A stretch of DNA of 28,841 nucleotides from Candidatus Bipolaricaulota bacterium. GTDB lineage: Bacteria > Bipolaricaulota > Bipolaricaulia > Bipolaricaulales > Bipolaricaulaceae. Below, one piece after another: positions 22,044 to 28,841 of the stretch; position 1 is the first letter of the stretch, and every line of letters starts with the position of its first letter. The stretch is taken from assembly GCA_025060555.1 (NCBI GenBank), contig JANXBC010000008.1, positions 1 to 28,841 on the forward strand, written 5' to 3'. The translations under genes and the position numbers were made by a program. The notes under the pieces were generated by a model. It saw nothing but the letters and a program-made list of their open reading frames with translations, did not search any database and had not been told where the DNA came from.

Positions 22044-23834
22044 TCACCCCTTTCGCCCCGGCCTCTTCACGACCGCGCCAAATGGGCAGGCTTCCGCGCA
22101 GGCCCCGCAGCGGATGCAGCGCTCCTGCATTATGTGGTAAGGCGGGTTCCGGGGTTTCCCCTGGATTGCGCCGGTGGGGCAGGCCCGCCGGCACAGGTCG
22201 CAGGCCCGACAAAGATCCGCAAGGATCTCGTAGTAAATGAGATTCGGGCATACGGCCGCTGGGCAGGCCTTGTCGCGGATGTGGGCGAGATACTCCTCGT
22301 GGAAATAGCGCAGGGTGGAGAGGACTGGGTTAGGCGCGGTCTGCCCCAGACCGCAAAGAGCAGTGCTTTGGATGATTCGCCCAAGTTCCTCTAGCCGAAC
22401 AAGATCGTCTTCCCCTCCCTCTCCCCGCGTGATCTTCTCCAAAATGGCGAGCATCATGCGCAATCCCACTCGACAAGGGACACATTTTCCGCAGGATTCG
22501 TCGGCCGTGAATTCCAAGAAGAACTTGGCCACGTTGACCATGCAGGAGGTGTTGTCGAGGACAATCACGCCCCCTGAGCCCATGATTGCCCCGTACTGCT
22601 TCAGCGACTCGTAGTCGATGGGGACATCCAGGAGGGAGGCGGGAAGGCATCCGCCCGAGGGGCCACCGATCTGCACCGCTTTGAACTCCCGACCTTCGGG
22701 AACCCCACCGCCCACATCGAAGATGAGCTCCCGCAAAGTTATGCCCATGGGCACTTCCACAAGGCCGGTATTCTTGACCTGCCCCGCCAAGGCGAAGACT
22801 TTTGTGCCCTTACTTGTGTTCGTGCCGATCTGGGAAAACCAATCTGCTCCGCGCAGGATGATGTGTCGCACATTGGCGAAGGTCTCAACGTTGTTGATGA
22901 GGGTGGGTTTGCCAAAGAGGCCGGAGGTCGCAGGATATGGTGGGCGCGGCCGCGGCTCCCCGCGTTTCCCCTCGATGGAGGCGATCAACGCCGTCTCCTC
23001 CCCGCACACGAATGCCCCCGCCCCGATGCGGAGTTCGATGTCGAAGGAAAACGGGGTTTCGAATATGCGCGGGCCAAGGAGCCCGAGCTTGCGGGCCTGG
23101 GCGATGGCTACCTCGAGCCGCTTTACCGCCAAGGGGTATTCGGCGCGCACGTAGATGTACCCTTTTTCCGCGCCCACGGCGTAGGCAGCAATGGCCATGC
23201 CTTCCAGCACAGAGTGCGGATCGCCCTCGAGAATGGCCCGATCCATGAATGCACCGGGATCACCCTCATCGGCGTTGCAGATGACATACTTAGGATTCCC
23301 CTTGGCTGTGCGCACAGCTTCCCATTTTTTGCCGGTGGGGAAACCGGCGCCGCCGCGGCCACGCAACCCAGAACGCGTGATCTCCGCGATCACCTCCTCC
23401 GGTGTCATCTGCGTGAGTACTTTGGCCAAGGCCTCATACCCGCCCACAGCGATGTATTCCTCGACCTTCTCCGGATCGATCTGCCCACAATTCTCGAGGA
23501 CGATCTTCTTTTGGCGGGCGAAGAAGGGAATGGTGCGCGGCTCTGGGGCTGGGGCGCTCCATAAAAGCCGCCGAACAGGCCTGCCCTTGAGGAAGTGCTC
23601 CACCACGATCTCCTCCACGTCCGCGGGCTTAACCCGAATGTAATAAGTGCCATCGGGATAGACGAGGAGAATTGGGCCAAGTTCACACGGCCCCATGCAC
23701 CCGGTTTCCACCACCTGGATTTCCTCGCCGAGGTCGTGCTGGGCGATGGCCTGCACCAAAGCTTGTTTTACAGCCAAAGCTCCGGAGGACTGGCAGGCTG
23801 AACCGGAGCAAAGGAGAACGGAGATGCGCTTCAT
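22044..23834 (-). CDS. hydB: HydB/HndC-type NADH-FMN subunit of the hydrogenase
   Basis: This 596-residue flavoprotein has three parts: an N-terminal [2Fe-2S] thioredoxin-like domain (Cys9, Cys14, Cys46, Cys50), the NuoF core, and a C-terminal ferredoxin. The core has the FMN loop GLRGRGGAGFPTG (157-168 region), NADEGDPGAF, and a [4Fe-4S] cluster at Cys448/451/454 and Cys494. The ferredoxin has two [4Fe-4S] motifs (Cys542/545/548/552 and Cys573/576/579/583). A CPAAVC pair (Cys524, Cys529) precedes it, where HydB proteins have a metal-binding linker. HoxF lacks this C-terminal ferredoxin; HydB/HndC of electron-bifurcating hydrogenases have it. It should oxidise or reduce NAD(H) and handle low-potential electrons. 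It is coupled to the protease gene by ATGA. Confidence 0.9.
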   Translation of the reverse strand: MKRISVLLCSGSACQSSGALAVKQALVQAIAQHDLGEEIQVVETGCMGPCELGPILLVYPDGTYYIRVKPADVEEIVVEHFLKGRPVRRLLWSAPAPEPRTIPFFARQKKIVLENCGQIDPEKVEEYIAVGGYEALAKVLTQMTPEEVIAEITRSGLRGRGGAGFPTGKKWEAVRTAKGNPKYVICNADEGDPGAFMDRAILEGDPHSVLEGMAIAAYAVGAEKGYIYVRAEYPLAVKRLEVAIAQARKLGLLGPRIFETPFSFDIELRIGAGAFVCGEETALIASIEGKRGEPRPRPPYPATSGLFGKPTLINNVETFANVRHIILRGADWFSQIGTNTSKGTKVFALAGQVKNTGLVEVPMGITLRELIFDVGGGVPEGREFKAVQIGGPSGGCLPASLLDVPIDYESLKQYGAIMGSGGVIVLDNTSCMVNVAKFFLEFTADESCGKCVPCRVGLRMMLAILEKITRGEGGEDDLVRLEELGRIIQSTALCGLGQTAPNPVLSTLRYFHEEYLAHIRDKACPAAVCPNLIYYEILADLCRACDLCRRACPTGAIQGKPRNPPYHIMQERCIRCGACAEACPFGAVVKRPGRKG

Positions 23835-24253
23835 CCTTCACCCCCGAGGTACACGCGTAATCGCTGGAGGAGGGCTTCGGCCGCGCGGCGTGTGCGGGGA
23901 GAAAAGCCCTCGCCGAGGGAGAAATCACGGGCGGGGATGGTGACCAACCACGCTTGGGGAGCGCGGCCAAAAAGCTTGGCCACCCAGGAAAGAAGTCCTT
24001 GTGGGGAGAGAACGTGGGTGAGGGGCGGGCAGGGACCGGGCTTCAGCGGTTCCCAACGTACCGGGCCTGCGCCTTTGCGGGCGTCCACGAAGATCACCAA
24101 GTCCGCCGTGGCGATCTGGGGTAGAAGCTCAGGCGAGAGCACCTGCGCCCCCAAAACCTTCACGCCCTCGCGCTCCTCAAGGTTCTGGGCAATCCATAAC
24201 CCTACCCCGTCATCCCGCCGCAGGGGATGACCAATGCCAATGACCAGGATCAT
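23831..24253 (-). CDS. hoxW: [NiFe] hydrogenase large-subunit maturation endopeptidase
   Basis: This 140-residue HycI/HybD-family protease removes the C-terminal peptide of the large subunit once nickel is in place. Expected metal-sensing residues are present: Asp14-Asp15 (PLRRDDGVG), Asp57 (FVDARKG) and His80 (LTHVLSP). The usual GN before the first acid reads GH. Its target is the adjacent large subunit, which still carries a 26-residue tail after the DPCxxCxxH motif. It is joined by ATGA overlaps to the large-subunit gene before it and the hydB gene after it. The hyp genes for metal centre assembly are not in the window. Confidence 0.92.
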   Translation of the reverse strand: MILVIGIGHPLRRDDGVGLWIAQNLEEREGVKVLGAQVLSPELLPQIATADLVIFVDARKGAGPVRWEPLKPGPCPPLTHVLSPQGLLSWVAKLFGRAPQAWLVTIPARDFSLGEGFSPRTRRAAEALLQRLRVYLGGEG

Positions 24254-25674
24254 GCGCCGCGCATCCTTTCCGCAAGGGTTTCGCCATCCGGGCCAAGCAA
24301 AACGACTTTGAGGGGCATCTCGCCCGCCGCGTGCACGGAGCAGGAAAGGCAGGGGTCGTAAGCGCGGATTCCCCCCTCCAACCGATTGAGAAGCCCTTCT
24401 GTGATCTCCCGTCCACGGAGCCAGTGCGCGGCGATCTGGGCCACCGTGCGATTCATGGCCAGGTTGTTGTGTCCAGTGGAAACGATGAGGTTCACCCGTT
24501 GGATGACCCCGGTTTCGTCCACCCAGTAGTGATGGAAGAGGGTCCCACGCGGCGCTTCGTGCACGCCCACGCCCTCAAGCTCGTTGATCCCGGCCTCGGC
24601 CCGTACCCGTGGTGACAGTATTTCCGGATCCGCCAAAAGTTCTTGGATCTTCTCCAGGGCGGCGAGGATCTCGATGAGGCGGGCATAGTGGTAGTGGAAG
24701 GAGGCGGTCACGGCCTTCCCTTGGGCGGCGGCGCGGAACCGCCTTAGGGCCTCGTCCGCGAGCGTCGTACCAAAGCGCTCGCAACAGTTGAGGCGCGCCA
24801 GCGGCCCCACCCGATACATGCCCTCCGGATAGCCGTAGGGCTTGTAGTAGGGGAACTTTAGGTACGACCAGGTTTCCACTGCTTCGCCGATGTACTCCCT
24901 ATAGCGGCTGGGATCCAGTTCGTCTTGGACAACCCTGCGCTCCGCGTCAACAAAGCGAATGTGGCCAGCGTAGTGTTCCCAAGAGCCATCAGGAGCAACA
25001 AGGGACATAAACAAACTTGGGAACTTGCCGAAATGCTCGATTTCCTCGGTCCAATCCCCCATTTTCTCCTCATAGAGGGCCAAGGCATCCTGGGCGATGC
25101 GCATGGCTTCCGGGAGTTTGGCGGAGATGCGATCCCGGCCCTCTTCGGTGAGGGGGTGGTTCACCCCGCCGGGCACGGCCCACGCGGGATGGACCCTCTT
25201 TCCCCCAAGGACCTCGATGATCTCCTGGCCGAAGGCGCGGAGTCGAATCCCATCAAGGGCGAGTTTCCGGTCAAAGGCCGCGACTCCGAAAACGTTGCGC
25301 ACTTTAGGATCAGCGTCCCAGCCCAAAAGGAGGTCTGGGGAGGAGAGGTGGAAGAAGGAAAGGGCATGGGATTGCACGATTTGCCCAAGGTTCATGAGCC
25401 GCCGGAGCTTCTCGGCTGGGCGCGGGATCTTCACGGCGAGGATGGCGTCGCCGGCCTTGGCTGAGCAGAGGAGGTGGGAGACCGGGCAGATCCCGCAGAT
25501 GCGGGCGGTGAGGGCCGGCATCTCCCACACCGTACGCCCCACACAAAAGCGTTCGAAACCGCGGGCCTCCGTCACATGGAACCGGGCCTCCCGCACCCGC
25601 CCATCCTCACCAAGATGCACCGTGATAAGGCCATGGCCCTCGATGCGCGTCACGGGAATGCGGTATTGACGCAC
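24250..25674 (-). CDS. hoxH: [NiFe] hydrogenase large subunit (group 3, HoxH/HydL type)
   Basis: This 474-residue catalytic subunit has both nickel-iron motifs: RICGICPVSH with Cys60 and Cys63, and DPCLSCSVH with Cys442, Cys445 and His448. RIEGHG near the start supplies the Glu12-type metal ligand. The cysteine in selenocysteine position is normal Cys. After His448 a 26-residue tail (beginning A-A-G-E-M-P-L) is left for the maturation protease. The DPCLSC...H-A-A-G-x-M-P-L ending is that of HoxH/NAD-linked group 3 enzymes, not of membrane uptake hydrogenases, which end shortly after the motif. The start is GTG at 25674, 4 nt after GGAGG. It lies 10 bp after the small subunit and overlaps the protease gene by ATGA. 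Confidence 0.95.
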   Translation of the reverse strand: MRQYRIPVTRIEGHGLITVHLGEDGRVREARFHVTEARGFERFCVGRTVWEMPALTARICGICPVSHLLCSAKAGDAILAVKIPRPAEKLRRLMNLGQIVQSHALSFFHLSSPDLLLGWDADPKVRNVFGVAAFDRKLALDGIRLRAFGQEIIEVLGGKRVHPAWAVPGGVNHPLTEEGRDRISAKLPEAMRIAQDALALYEEKMGDWTEEIEHFGKFPSLFMSLVAPDGSWEHYAGHIRFVDAERRVVQDELDPSRYREYIGEAVETWSYLKFPYYKPYGYPEGMYRVGPLARLNCCERFGTTLADEALRRFRAAAQGKAVTASFHYHYARLIEILAALEKIQELLADPEILSPRVRAEAGINELEGVGVHEAPRGTLFHHYWVDETGVIQRVNLIVSTGHNNLAMNRTVAQIAAHWLRGREITEGLLNRLEGGIRAYDPCLSCSVHAAGEMPLKVVLLGPDGETLAERMRGA

Positions 25675-25684
25675 AGCCCCTCCT

Positions 25685-26212
25685 TCACCCGAACTTCAAA
25701 TCCGGCCCGGAAAGCTCTGGTCTCTGCCCAAGGAGAATGGGCCGAAGGAGTTTCCAGATACGCTCCGCCGGCGGCGGGCAACCCGGAAGGAAGTAATCCA
25801 CGGGCACAACAGCATGGAGAGGGAGAGCATGAGGAAGGAGCTTGGGAACCGCCCCCTCTTCCAATCCCGGTGGATCATCCTTGCCGTAGACCGTGTGCAA
25901 AACTTCCTCCCGGGGAAGCGGGTTGCGCAGGCTTGGCACGTTTGCGGTGATCGCGCAGTCTCCCAAAGCGACCAGGATTTTTGCCCTCCTTCGGATCTCC
26001 AAAAGCTCATGCAGATGGGCAGTGTTTCCCACAGCTCCTTCGATGAGCACCACATCCACGTTTTCTGGGAATTCCTTGACGTCAGCGATGGGGGAAAACA
26101 CGAGGTCTGCCCGCTCGGCGAACTCCAAAAGTCGCTCGTCCAGATCTAAGAAGGACATGTGGCAGCCGGAGCATCCGGAGAACCACACCGTGGCCACCCT
26201 GAGCTTAGGCAC
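25685..26212 (-). CDS. hoxY: [NiFe] hydrogenase small subunit (HoxY/HydS type)
   Basis: This 175-residue subunit carries one proximal [4Fe-4S] cluster bound by Cys14 and Cys17 (SGCSGCHMSFLDLDERL), Cys86 (LGDCAITANVPSLRN) and Cys145 (LPGCPPPAERI). This short, one-cluster form without a Tat signal is typical of cytoplasmic group 3 HoxY; uptake-type small subunits are longer with three clusters. It links the Ni-Fe site to the HoxU/HydA subunit. The start is GTG at 26212 because GGAGG lies 4 nt upstream; the frame is open to 26236. It overlaps hoxU by 8 nt. Confidence 0.94.
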   Translation of the reverse strand: MPKLRVATVWFSGCSGCHMSFLDLDERLLEFAERADLVFSPIADVKEFPENVDVVLIEGAVGNTAHLHELLEIRRRAKILVALGDCAITANVPSLRNPLPREEVLHTVYGKDDPPGLEEGAVPKLLPHALPLHAVVPVDYFLPGCPPPAERIWKLLRPILLGQRPELSGPDLKFG

Positions 26213-26906
26213 GGGGCCTCCTTTCCGTAACCTCAAGGATGATCTCTGGACGCTTCATTTGCTCGCTTGTGGCTTTGCCTTTTTCGAAAAGGGCGCCAGT
26301 TGGACAGGCCTGCACACATTTCCCGCATCCCGTACAAGTTTTCGATTTTCCCCAAGGATCGCCCAAGTCCGCTTCCACCAAGGTGAAGATGCCTCGGCCG
26401 GAGAAACCCCAGGTCATGGCTCCTTCCACCTCGGCGCAAGCCCGCACGCATCGGCCACACAAAACACAGCGGTTATGGTCAATCCCATATTTCTCGTGGC
26501 TTAGATCCAAAGGGAGCAAGGGCCAACGGTAAGGGAAACGCACGTGGTCCATGCCCAGCTCCATGGCCAGATCCTGGAGCTCGCAATGGCCGTTGGAGAC
26601 GCAGAAGGCACAGATGTGATTGCGTTCAGCGAAGATCATCTCTAAGATCGTGCGCCGCAATTCCCGCAAGCGCGGGGAGTTGGCCACGATCTCCATGCCT
26701 TCCTGCACGGGAGTGGCACAGGATGGCACTAGCCTTCCGCCCCAGTTGCGGACCTCCACAAGGCAGAGGCGGCAGGCCCCGCGCGGGGAAAGGCCCTCAA
26801 GATGGCAAAGGGTAGGAATGCGGATCCCCGCGCGTTTCGCAGCCTGAAGGACAGTCTCACCCTCTTCCGCCTGGACTCTAACCCCATCGATGGTGAGGCT
26901 GATCAC
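26205..26906 (-). CDS. hoxU: HoxU/HydA-like iron-sulfur electron-transfer subunit
   Basis: This 233-residue subunit holds four predicted clusters. A plant-type [2Fe-2S] uses Cys34, Cys45, Cys48 and Cys63. A NuoG-like His/Cys [4Fe-4S] site has His97, Cys99, Cys102 and Cys108 (NHICAFCVSNGHCELQ). Two ferredoxin-type [4Fe-4S] clusters use Cys147/150/153/157 and Cys191/194/197/201. It is the wire between the small hydrogenase subunit and the NADH module. The [FeFe] H-cluster domain that follows these clusters in HydA of FeFe enzymes is absent, so the name HydA applies only in the HydABCSL sense. The start is GTG, overlapping the HndB-like stop (GTGA). Confidence 0.93.
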   Translation of the reverse strand: MISLTIDGVRVQAEEGETVLQAAKRAGIRIPTLCHLEGLSPRGACRLCLVEVRNWGGRLVPSCATPVQEGMEIVANSPRLRELRRTILEMIFAERNHICAFCVSNGHCELQDLAMELGMDHVRFPYRWPLLPLDLSHEKYGIDHNRCVLCGRCVRACAEVEGAMTWGFSGRGIFTLVEADLGDPWGKSKTCTGCGKCVQACPTGALFEKGKATSEQMKRPEIILEVTERRPRA

Positions 26907-27271
26907 GTGGACACCTCCCGCAGTTCCACGAGGTGATCCTCAACGATGCGCCCATGGAGGACATGTTCGACCACGATGCGCCTGGCCACGGCCTCATCGA
27001 CGTCCCCATAAATCGCAACGCGACCAGGCTCGTGGACCTCCACTAGCGGTTCTTTCGCGGACAGGCCTTTTTCTCCGGTCTGAGTGACCAAGACATCCTT
27101 GAGGTTGCGTTGAGCGACCTCGTCGAGGATGGCTCTCAAGACCTGGCGGGCGCCGGCGGCGATGCCAGAGGTCCCCATGCCTACAACAATTTTCACCCGG
27201 GCCTGGCCAGCTCTCAGCCGCAGTTCCGCTTCCGCACGCTCCCGGATCTTCCGGAGTTCCTCCAGCCTCAT
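26903..27271 (-). CDS. HndB-like thioredoxin-fold protein lacking all cysteines
   Basis: This 122-residue protein matches the HndB/[2Fe-2S] thioredoxin-like family found in HydABC and Hnd hydrogenase operons: a helical charged N-terminus, IVVGMGTSGIAAGARQVL (29-46), DVLVTQTGEKGLSAKEPLVE and a C-terminal ARRIVVEHVLHG. The four cluster cysteines are gone. The usual T-C-G reads T-S-G, C-x-G-x-C reads E-K-G-L-S, and there is no cysteine anywhere. It cannot bind a cysteine-ligated cluster and may be structural or regulatory. ATG at 27271 has GGAGG 4 nt upstream and overlaps the ATPase gene by ATGA; a GTG 15 nt upstream (27286) is less likely. Confidence 0.85.
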   Translation of the reverse strand: MRLEELRKIRERAEAELRLRAGQARVKIVVGMGTSGIAAGARQVLRAILDEVAQRNLKDVLVTQTGEKGLSAKEPLVEVHEPGRVAIYGDVDEAVARRIVVEHVLHGRIVEDHLVELREVST

Positions 27272-27816
27272 CCTGCCTCCTTCCACCCCAGGGCCACGAG
27301 CGCGCGCCGCATTTCCTCCTCCAAAAAAGAAAAGACCTGGGGATGGGTAAAAGGCACATCCCCTAAGGCCCGTTTAATCTCCCGCGTATCGAGGACCCAC
27401 GTAGTCCGATCATCGCGAAAGATCACGCGAAATTCAACGGGAGAAGTCACGATGAGGGGCACAAGGGTCCCGCAAAGATCGCCTAAGGGGGGACGGTCCG
27501 GGTGGAAGCGAGGGATATATGCCTCAACGCGTGTTCCTCCCGCCGGGTTGGCTTCCACCCGAAATGTTCCCCCAAGCTCCTCCGCCGTCTGCCGGAGAAG
27601 GGCCAAACCCAGCCCGATCCTTCGCCCAGGCTTGGTGGTGAAGAAGGGGTCACCGGCGCGGTTCAACGCCGTCTCATCCATCCCTTTCCCATCGTCCGCC
27701 ACCCGCAGAAGGATGTGTTCTCCTTCTTGGGCCACCTCGATCTCCACGGATTTCGCCCCAGCACGGATGGCGTTCTCCACAAGATCAGCAAGATGGAAGG
27801 CCAAGTCCTCAACCAT
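27268..27816 (-). CDS. Histidine-kinase-like ATPase of a hydrogenase operon
   Basis: This 182-residue cytoplasmic protein has a GHKL ATP-binding fold: N-box LVENAIRAGA (Asn15), G1 box DDGKGM (41-46), FFTTK (58-62) and G2 box GLGLAL (68-73). There is no phospho-accepting histidine domain or sensor. About 80 further residues form a small C-terminal part that I do not recognise. Stand-alone ATPases like this occur between NuoE- and HndB-like genes in HydABC-type loci; they resemble anti-sigma kinases and may regulate or assemble the enzyme. The ATG at 27816 lies 8 nt inside the NuoE gene with a weak ribosome site; a longer frame reaches 27882 but lacks family sequence. Confidence 0.85.
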   Translation of the reverse strand: MVEDLAFHLADLVENAIRAGAKSVEIEVAQEGEHILLRVADDGKGMDETALNRAGDPFFTTKPGRRIGLGLALLRQTAEELGGTFRVEANPAGGTRVEAYIPRFHPDRPPLGDLCGTLVPLIVTSPVEFRVIFRDDRTTWVLDTREIKRALGDVPFTHPQVFSFLEEEMRRALVALGWKEAG

Positions 27817-28273
27817 CGCGGATCTCTTGCACAATGCGTCGGGCCTTCTTTGGGTCAAGGCGCCCAAACACATCCTCATCAACCATCATCACCGGTGCGA
27901 GCCCACAACAGCCCAAACACCGCACGAGCTCCAGGCTGATTTTGCGATCCGCTGTGGTTTCCCCTGGGCCGATGCCCAATTCTTCTTTGAGCGCTGCCAA
28001 GATCCTTTCAGCGCCGCGCACATGGCATGCGGTCCCCATGCACACGCGGATCGTATGCTTCCCAGCGGGGCGGGTGCGGAAAAGATGGTAGAACGTGACG
28101 ACGCCGCGGACTTGGGAGAGGGGGACCCCCAGCGCCTCAGCGGCCACCTCCTGCGCCTCCCGCGGTAAGTATCCAAGGGTGCTCTGGATCCGGTGCAAAG
28201 CCTGGATGAGTTCTGCCGGTTTTCCCGCATAAGGCTGCACGATTTCCCTCACCTGCTCTGCGATGCGGTTCAT
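27809..28273 (-). CDS. hydC: NuoE/HydC-like [2Fe-2S] subunit of the hydrogenase
   Basis: This 154-residue subunit has the NuoE helical N-terminus with LGYLPREAQEVAAEALGVPL and VVTFYHLFRTRPAGKH. The [2Fe-2S] ligands are Cys78 and Cys83 (VCMGTAC) and Cys119 and Cys123 (CLGCC), then GLAPVMMVDEDVFGRLDP. An extra Cys122 next to the last ligand is a small oddity. As the first redox gene of the run it is the likely HydC partner of HydB, though it lies 4 kb from hydB while another NuoE directly follows hydB. ATG at 28273 shares one base with the PHP gene stop (TGATG). Confidence 0.92.
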   Translation of the reverse strand: MNRIAEQVREIVQPYAGKPAELIQALHRIQSTLGYLPREAQEVAAEALGVPLSQVRGVVTFYHLFRTRPAGKHTIRVCMGTACHVRGAERILAALKEELGIGPGETTADRKISLELVRCLGCCGLAPVMMVDEDVFGRLDPKKARRIVQEIRDG

Positions 28274-28841
28274 CAGCCCTCCTTGAGCGCGGGGCCTGGG
28301 CGGACTAACCGACCACCCTCCCCGCGGACAGCGCTCGTTAACTCCGAAAAATCTGGCCCCTTCAGGTAAAGCTCGGTCCAAGCCCGCCCTATTTCCCAAG
28401 GGTAGTGAGCATCAGAGGAGCGAAAGATCTTGGTTTTCTTGAGTTCTGGCCACCGCTTTCTTGCCTCCTCAGCGTCCGTCCAAGGGGAGATTTCCACCGC
28501 CGGCCATGCGCCGAGAAAGCCGAGGACACCAAGGATACCGCCGGGGACGCGATCCACATGGGCAGGGATCACTAACCCTCCCCGAGCCTGGACCTTCTCC
28601 TTCACCTCCTCCAAAGAAAGGGGAATTGGGGAAAGGAGAAGCTTTTCCACCACCTGCACGATCTCGTCGCGTTCATCCACCACCAGTTGATCGCCAAAAA
28701 GTTCCGGTTCATTTCGGAGGGGAGGAAGAAGGGCGTAGAGCTCCTCCCCAAGGGCAATACAAGGCTCTTCCTCCGCGAAAAGGGCGAGGATTTCCACTTC
28801 TTCAGCGGTTTGTATTTCCATACCCATGAGCACCGTCGGGT
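28273..28841 (-). CDS. PHP-domain phosphoesterase (5' end outside window)
   Basis: The frame is open to the right edge, so the gene is cut; about 50-60 N-terminal residues, including the first His-x-His metal motif, should lie beyond. What remains has three PHP metal-ligand motifs: GMEIQTAEEVEILALF (Glu), VIPAHVDRVPGG (His) and SSDAHYPWEIGR (Asp, His). The middle LFGDQLVVDERDEIVQ is typical of TrpH/YciV-like PHP proteins. Members hydrolyse nucleotide phosphates or short RNAs. A PHP gene is a common neighbour of HydABC-type hydrogenase genes, and this one shares TGATG with the NuoE gene. It marks that the operon promoter is outside the window. Confidence 0.88.
   Translation of the reverse strand, partial: PTVLMGMEIQTAEEVEILALFAEEEPCIALGEELYALLPPLRNEPELFGDQLVVDERDEIVQVVEKLLLSPIPLSLEEVKEKVQARGGLVIPAHVDRVPGGILGVLGFLGAWPAVEISPWTDAEEARKRWPELKKTKIFRSSDAHYPWEIGRAWTELYLKGPDFSELTSAVRGEGGRLVRPGPALKEG

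Noticed and set aside
26205..26906. [FeFe] hydrogenase HydA
   Set aside because: The product ends after the ferredoxin-type clusters; there is no H-cluster domain, and a [NiFe] pair lies next to it.
19976..28273. Respiratory complex I operon
   Set aside because: Only NuoE/NuoF-like and HoxU-like subunits occur; there are no membrane (NuoA/H/J-N) or NuoBCD/I genes, and [NiFe] catalytic and protease genes are present.

Overview
The window is compact bacterial DNA. Almost every base is coding, most neighbouring genes overlap by 1-22 nt, and many genes start at GTG. All the housekeeping genes are bacterial: prmC, ftsEX, yebC, tilS, rseP, recA-recX, ispF, galU. A hydrogen-metabolising anaerobe is suggested by a NAD-linked [NiFe] hydrogenase locus whose parts match the bifurcating HydABC type. 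I cannot fix the phylum from sequence alone. The gene mix would suit a thermophilic or fermentative candidate-phylum bacterium (Bipolaricaulota/Acetothermia is my guess, low confidence). No rRNA, tRNA, CRISPR array, IS element or convincing rho-independent terminator was seen.

Layout. Positions 1-90 (-) hold the start of a probable ispD running off the left edge, preceded by a small beta-propeller lipoprotein. Positions 630-2922 (+) hold prmC, an ftsE-like ATPase with eroded catalytic motifs, and ftsX. Positions 2913-7611 (-) hold a tight six-gene unit: Sir2 deacylase, NMN deamidase (pncC), a UPF0104-type membrane protein, a secreted protein, and a LolD/MacB-type ABC ATPase and permease. At 7690 (+) is yebC, whose promoter suggests a nearly leaderless mRNA. 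Positions 8446-9162 are the only long stretch without an intact gene; they hold frameshifted remnants ending in a lamin-tail-like domain. Positions 9163-10391 (-) encode an exported small protein and a membrane-anchored metallophosphoesterase. They diverge from tilS-rseP (+, 10429-13040) across a shared AT-rich promoter. Positions 13024-16695 (-) hold an archaeal/eukaryotic-type GlcNAc-1-phosphate transferase, then sfsA, recA, recX and ispF. galU precedes that group.

The right-hand 11 kb (17740-28841, -) is one unbroken run of 13 overlapping or nearly touching genes. In transcription order they are: PHP phosphoesterase (cut by the window edge), NuoE/HydC, a histidine-kinase-like ATPase, a cysteine-less HndB-like protein, HoxU/HydA, the [NiFe] small and large subunits, the maturation protease, HydB, a second NuoE, a second NuoF whose N-terminal ferredoxin-like domain has lost its cysteines, a beta-CASP nuclease and a PfkB sugar kinase. 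HydB carries an N-terminal [2Fe-2S] domain and a C-terminal 2x[4Fe-4S] ferredoxin. With HydA and HydC this matches the electron-bifurcating HydABC plan attached to a [NiFe] module instead of an [FeFe] one. The second NuoE/NuoF pair is the most unusual part and may be a second NAD(P)H module.
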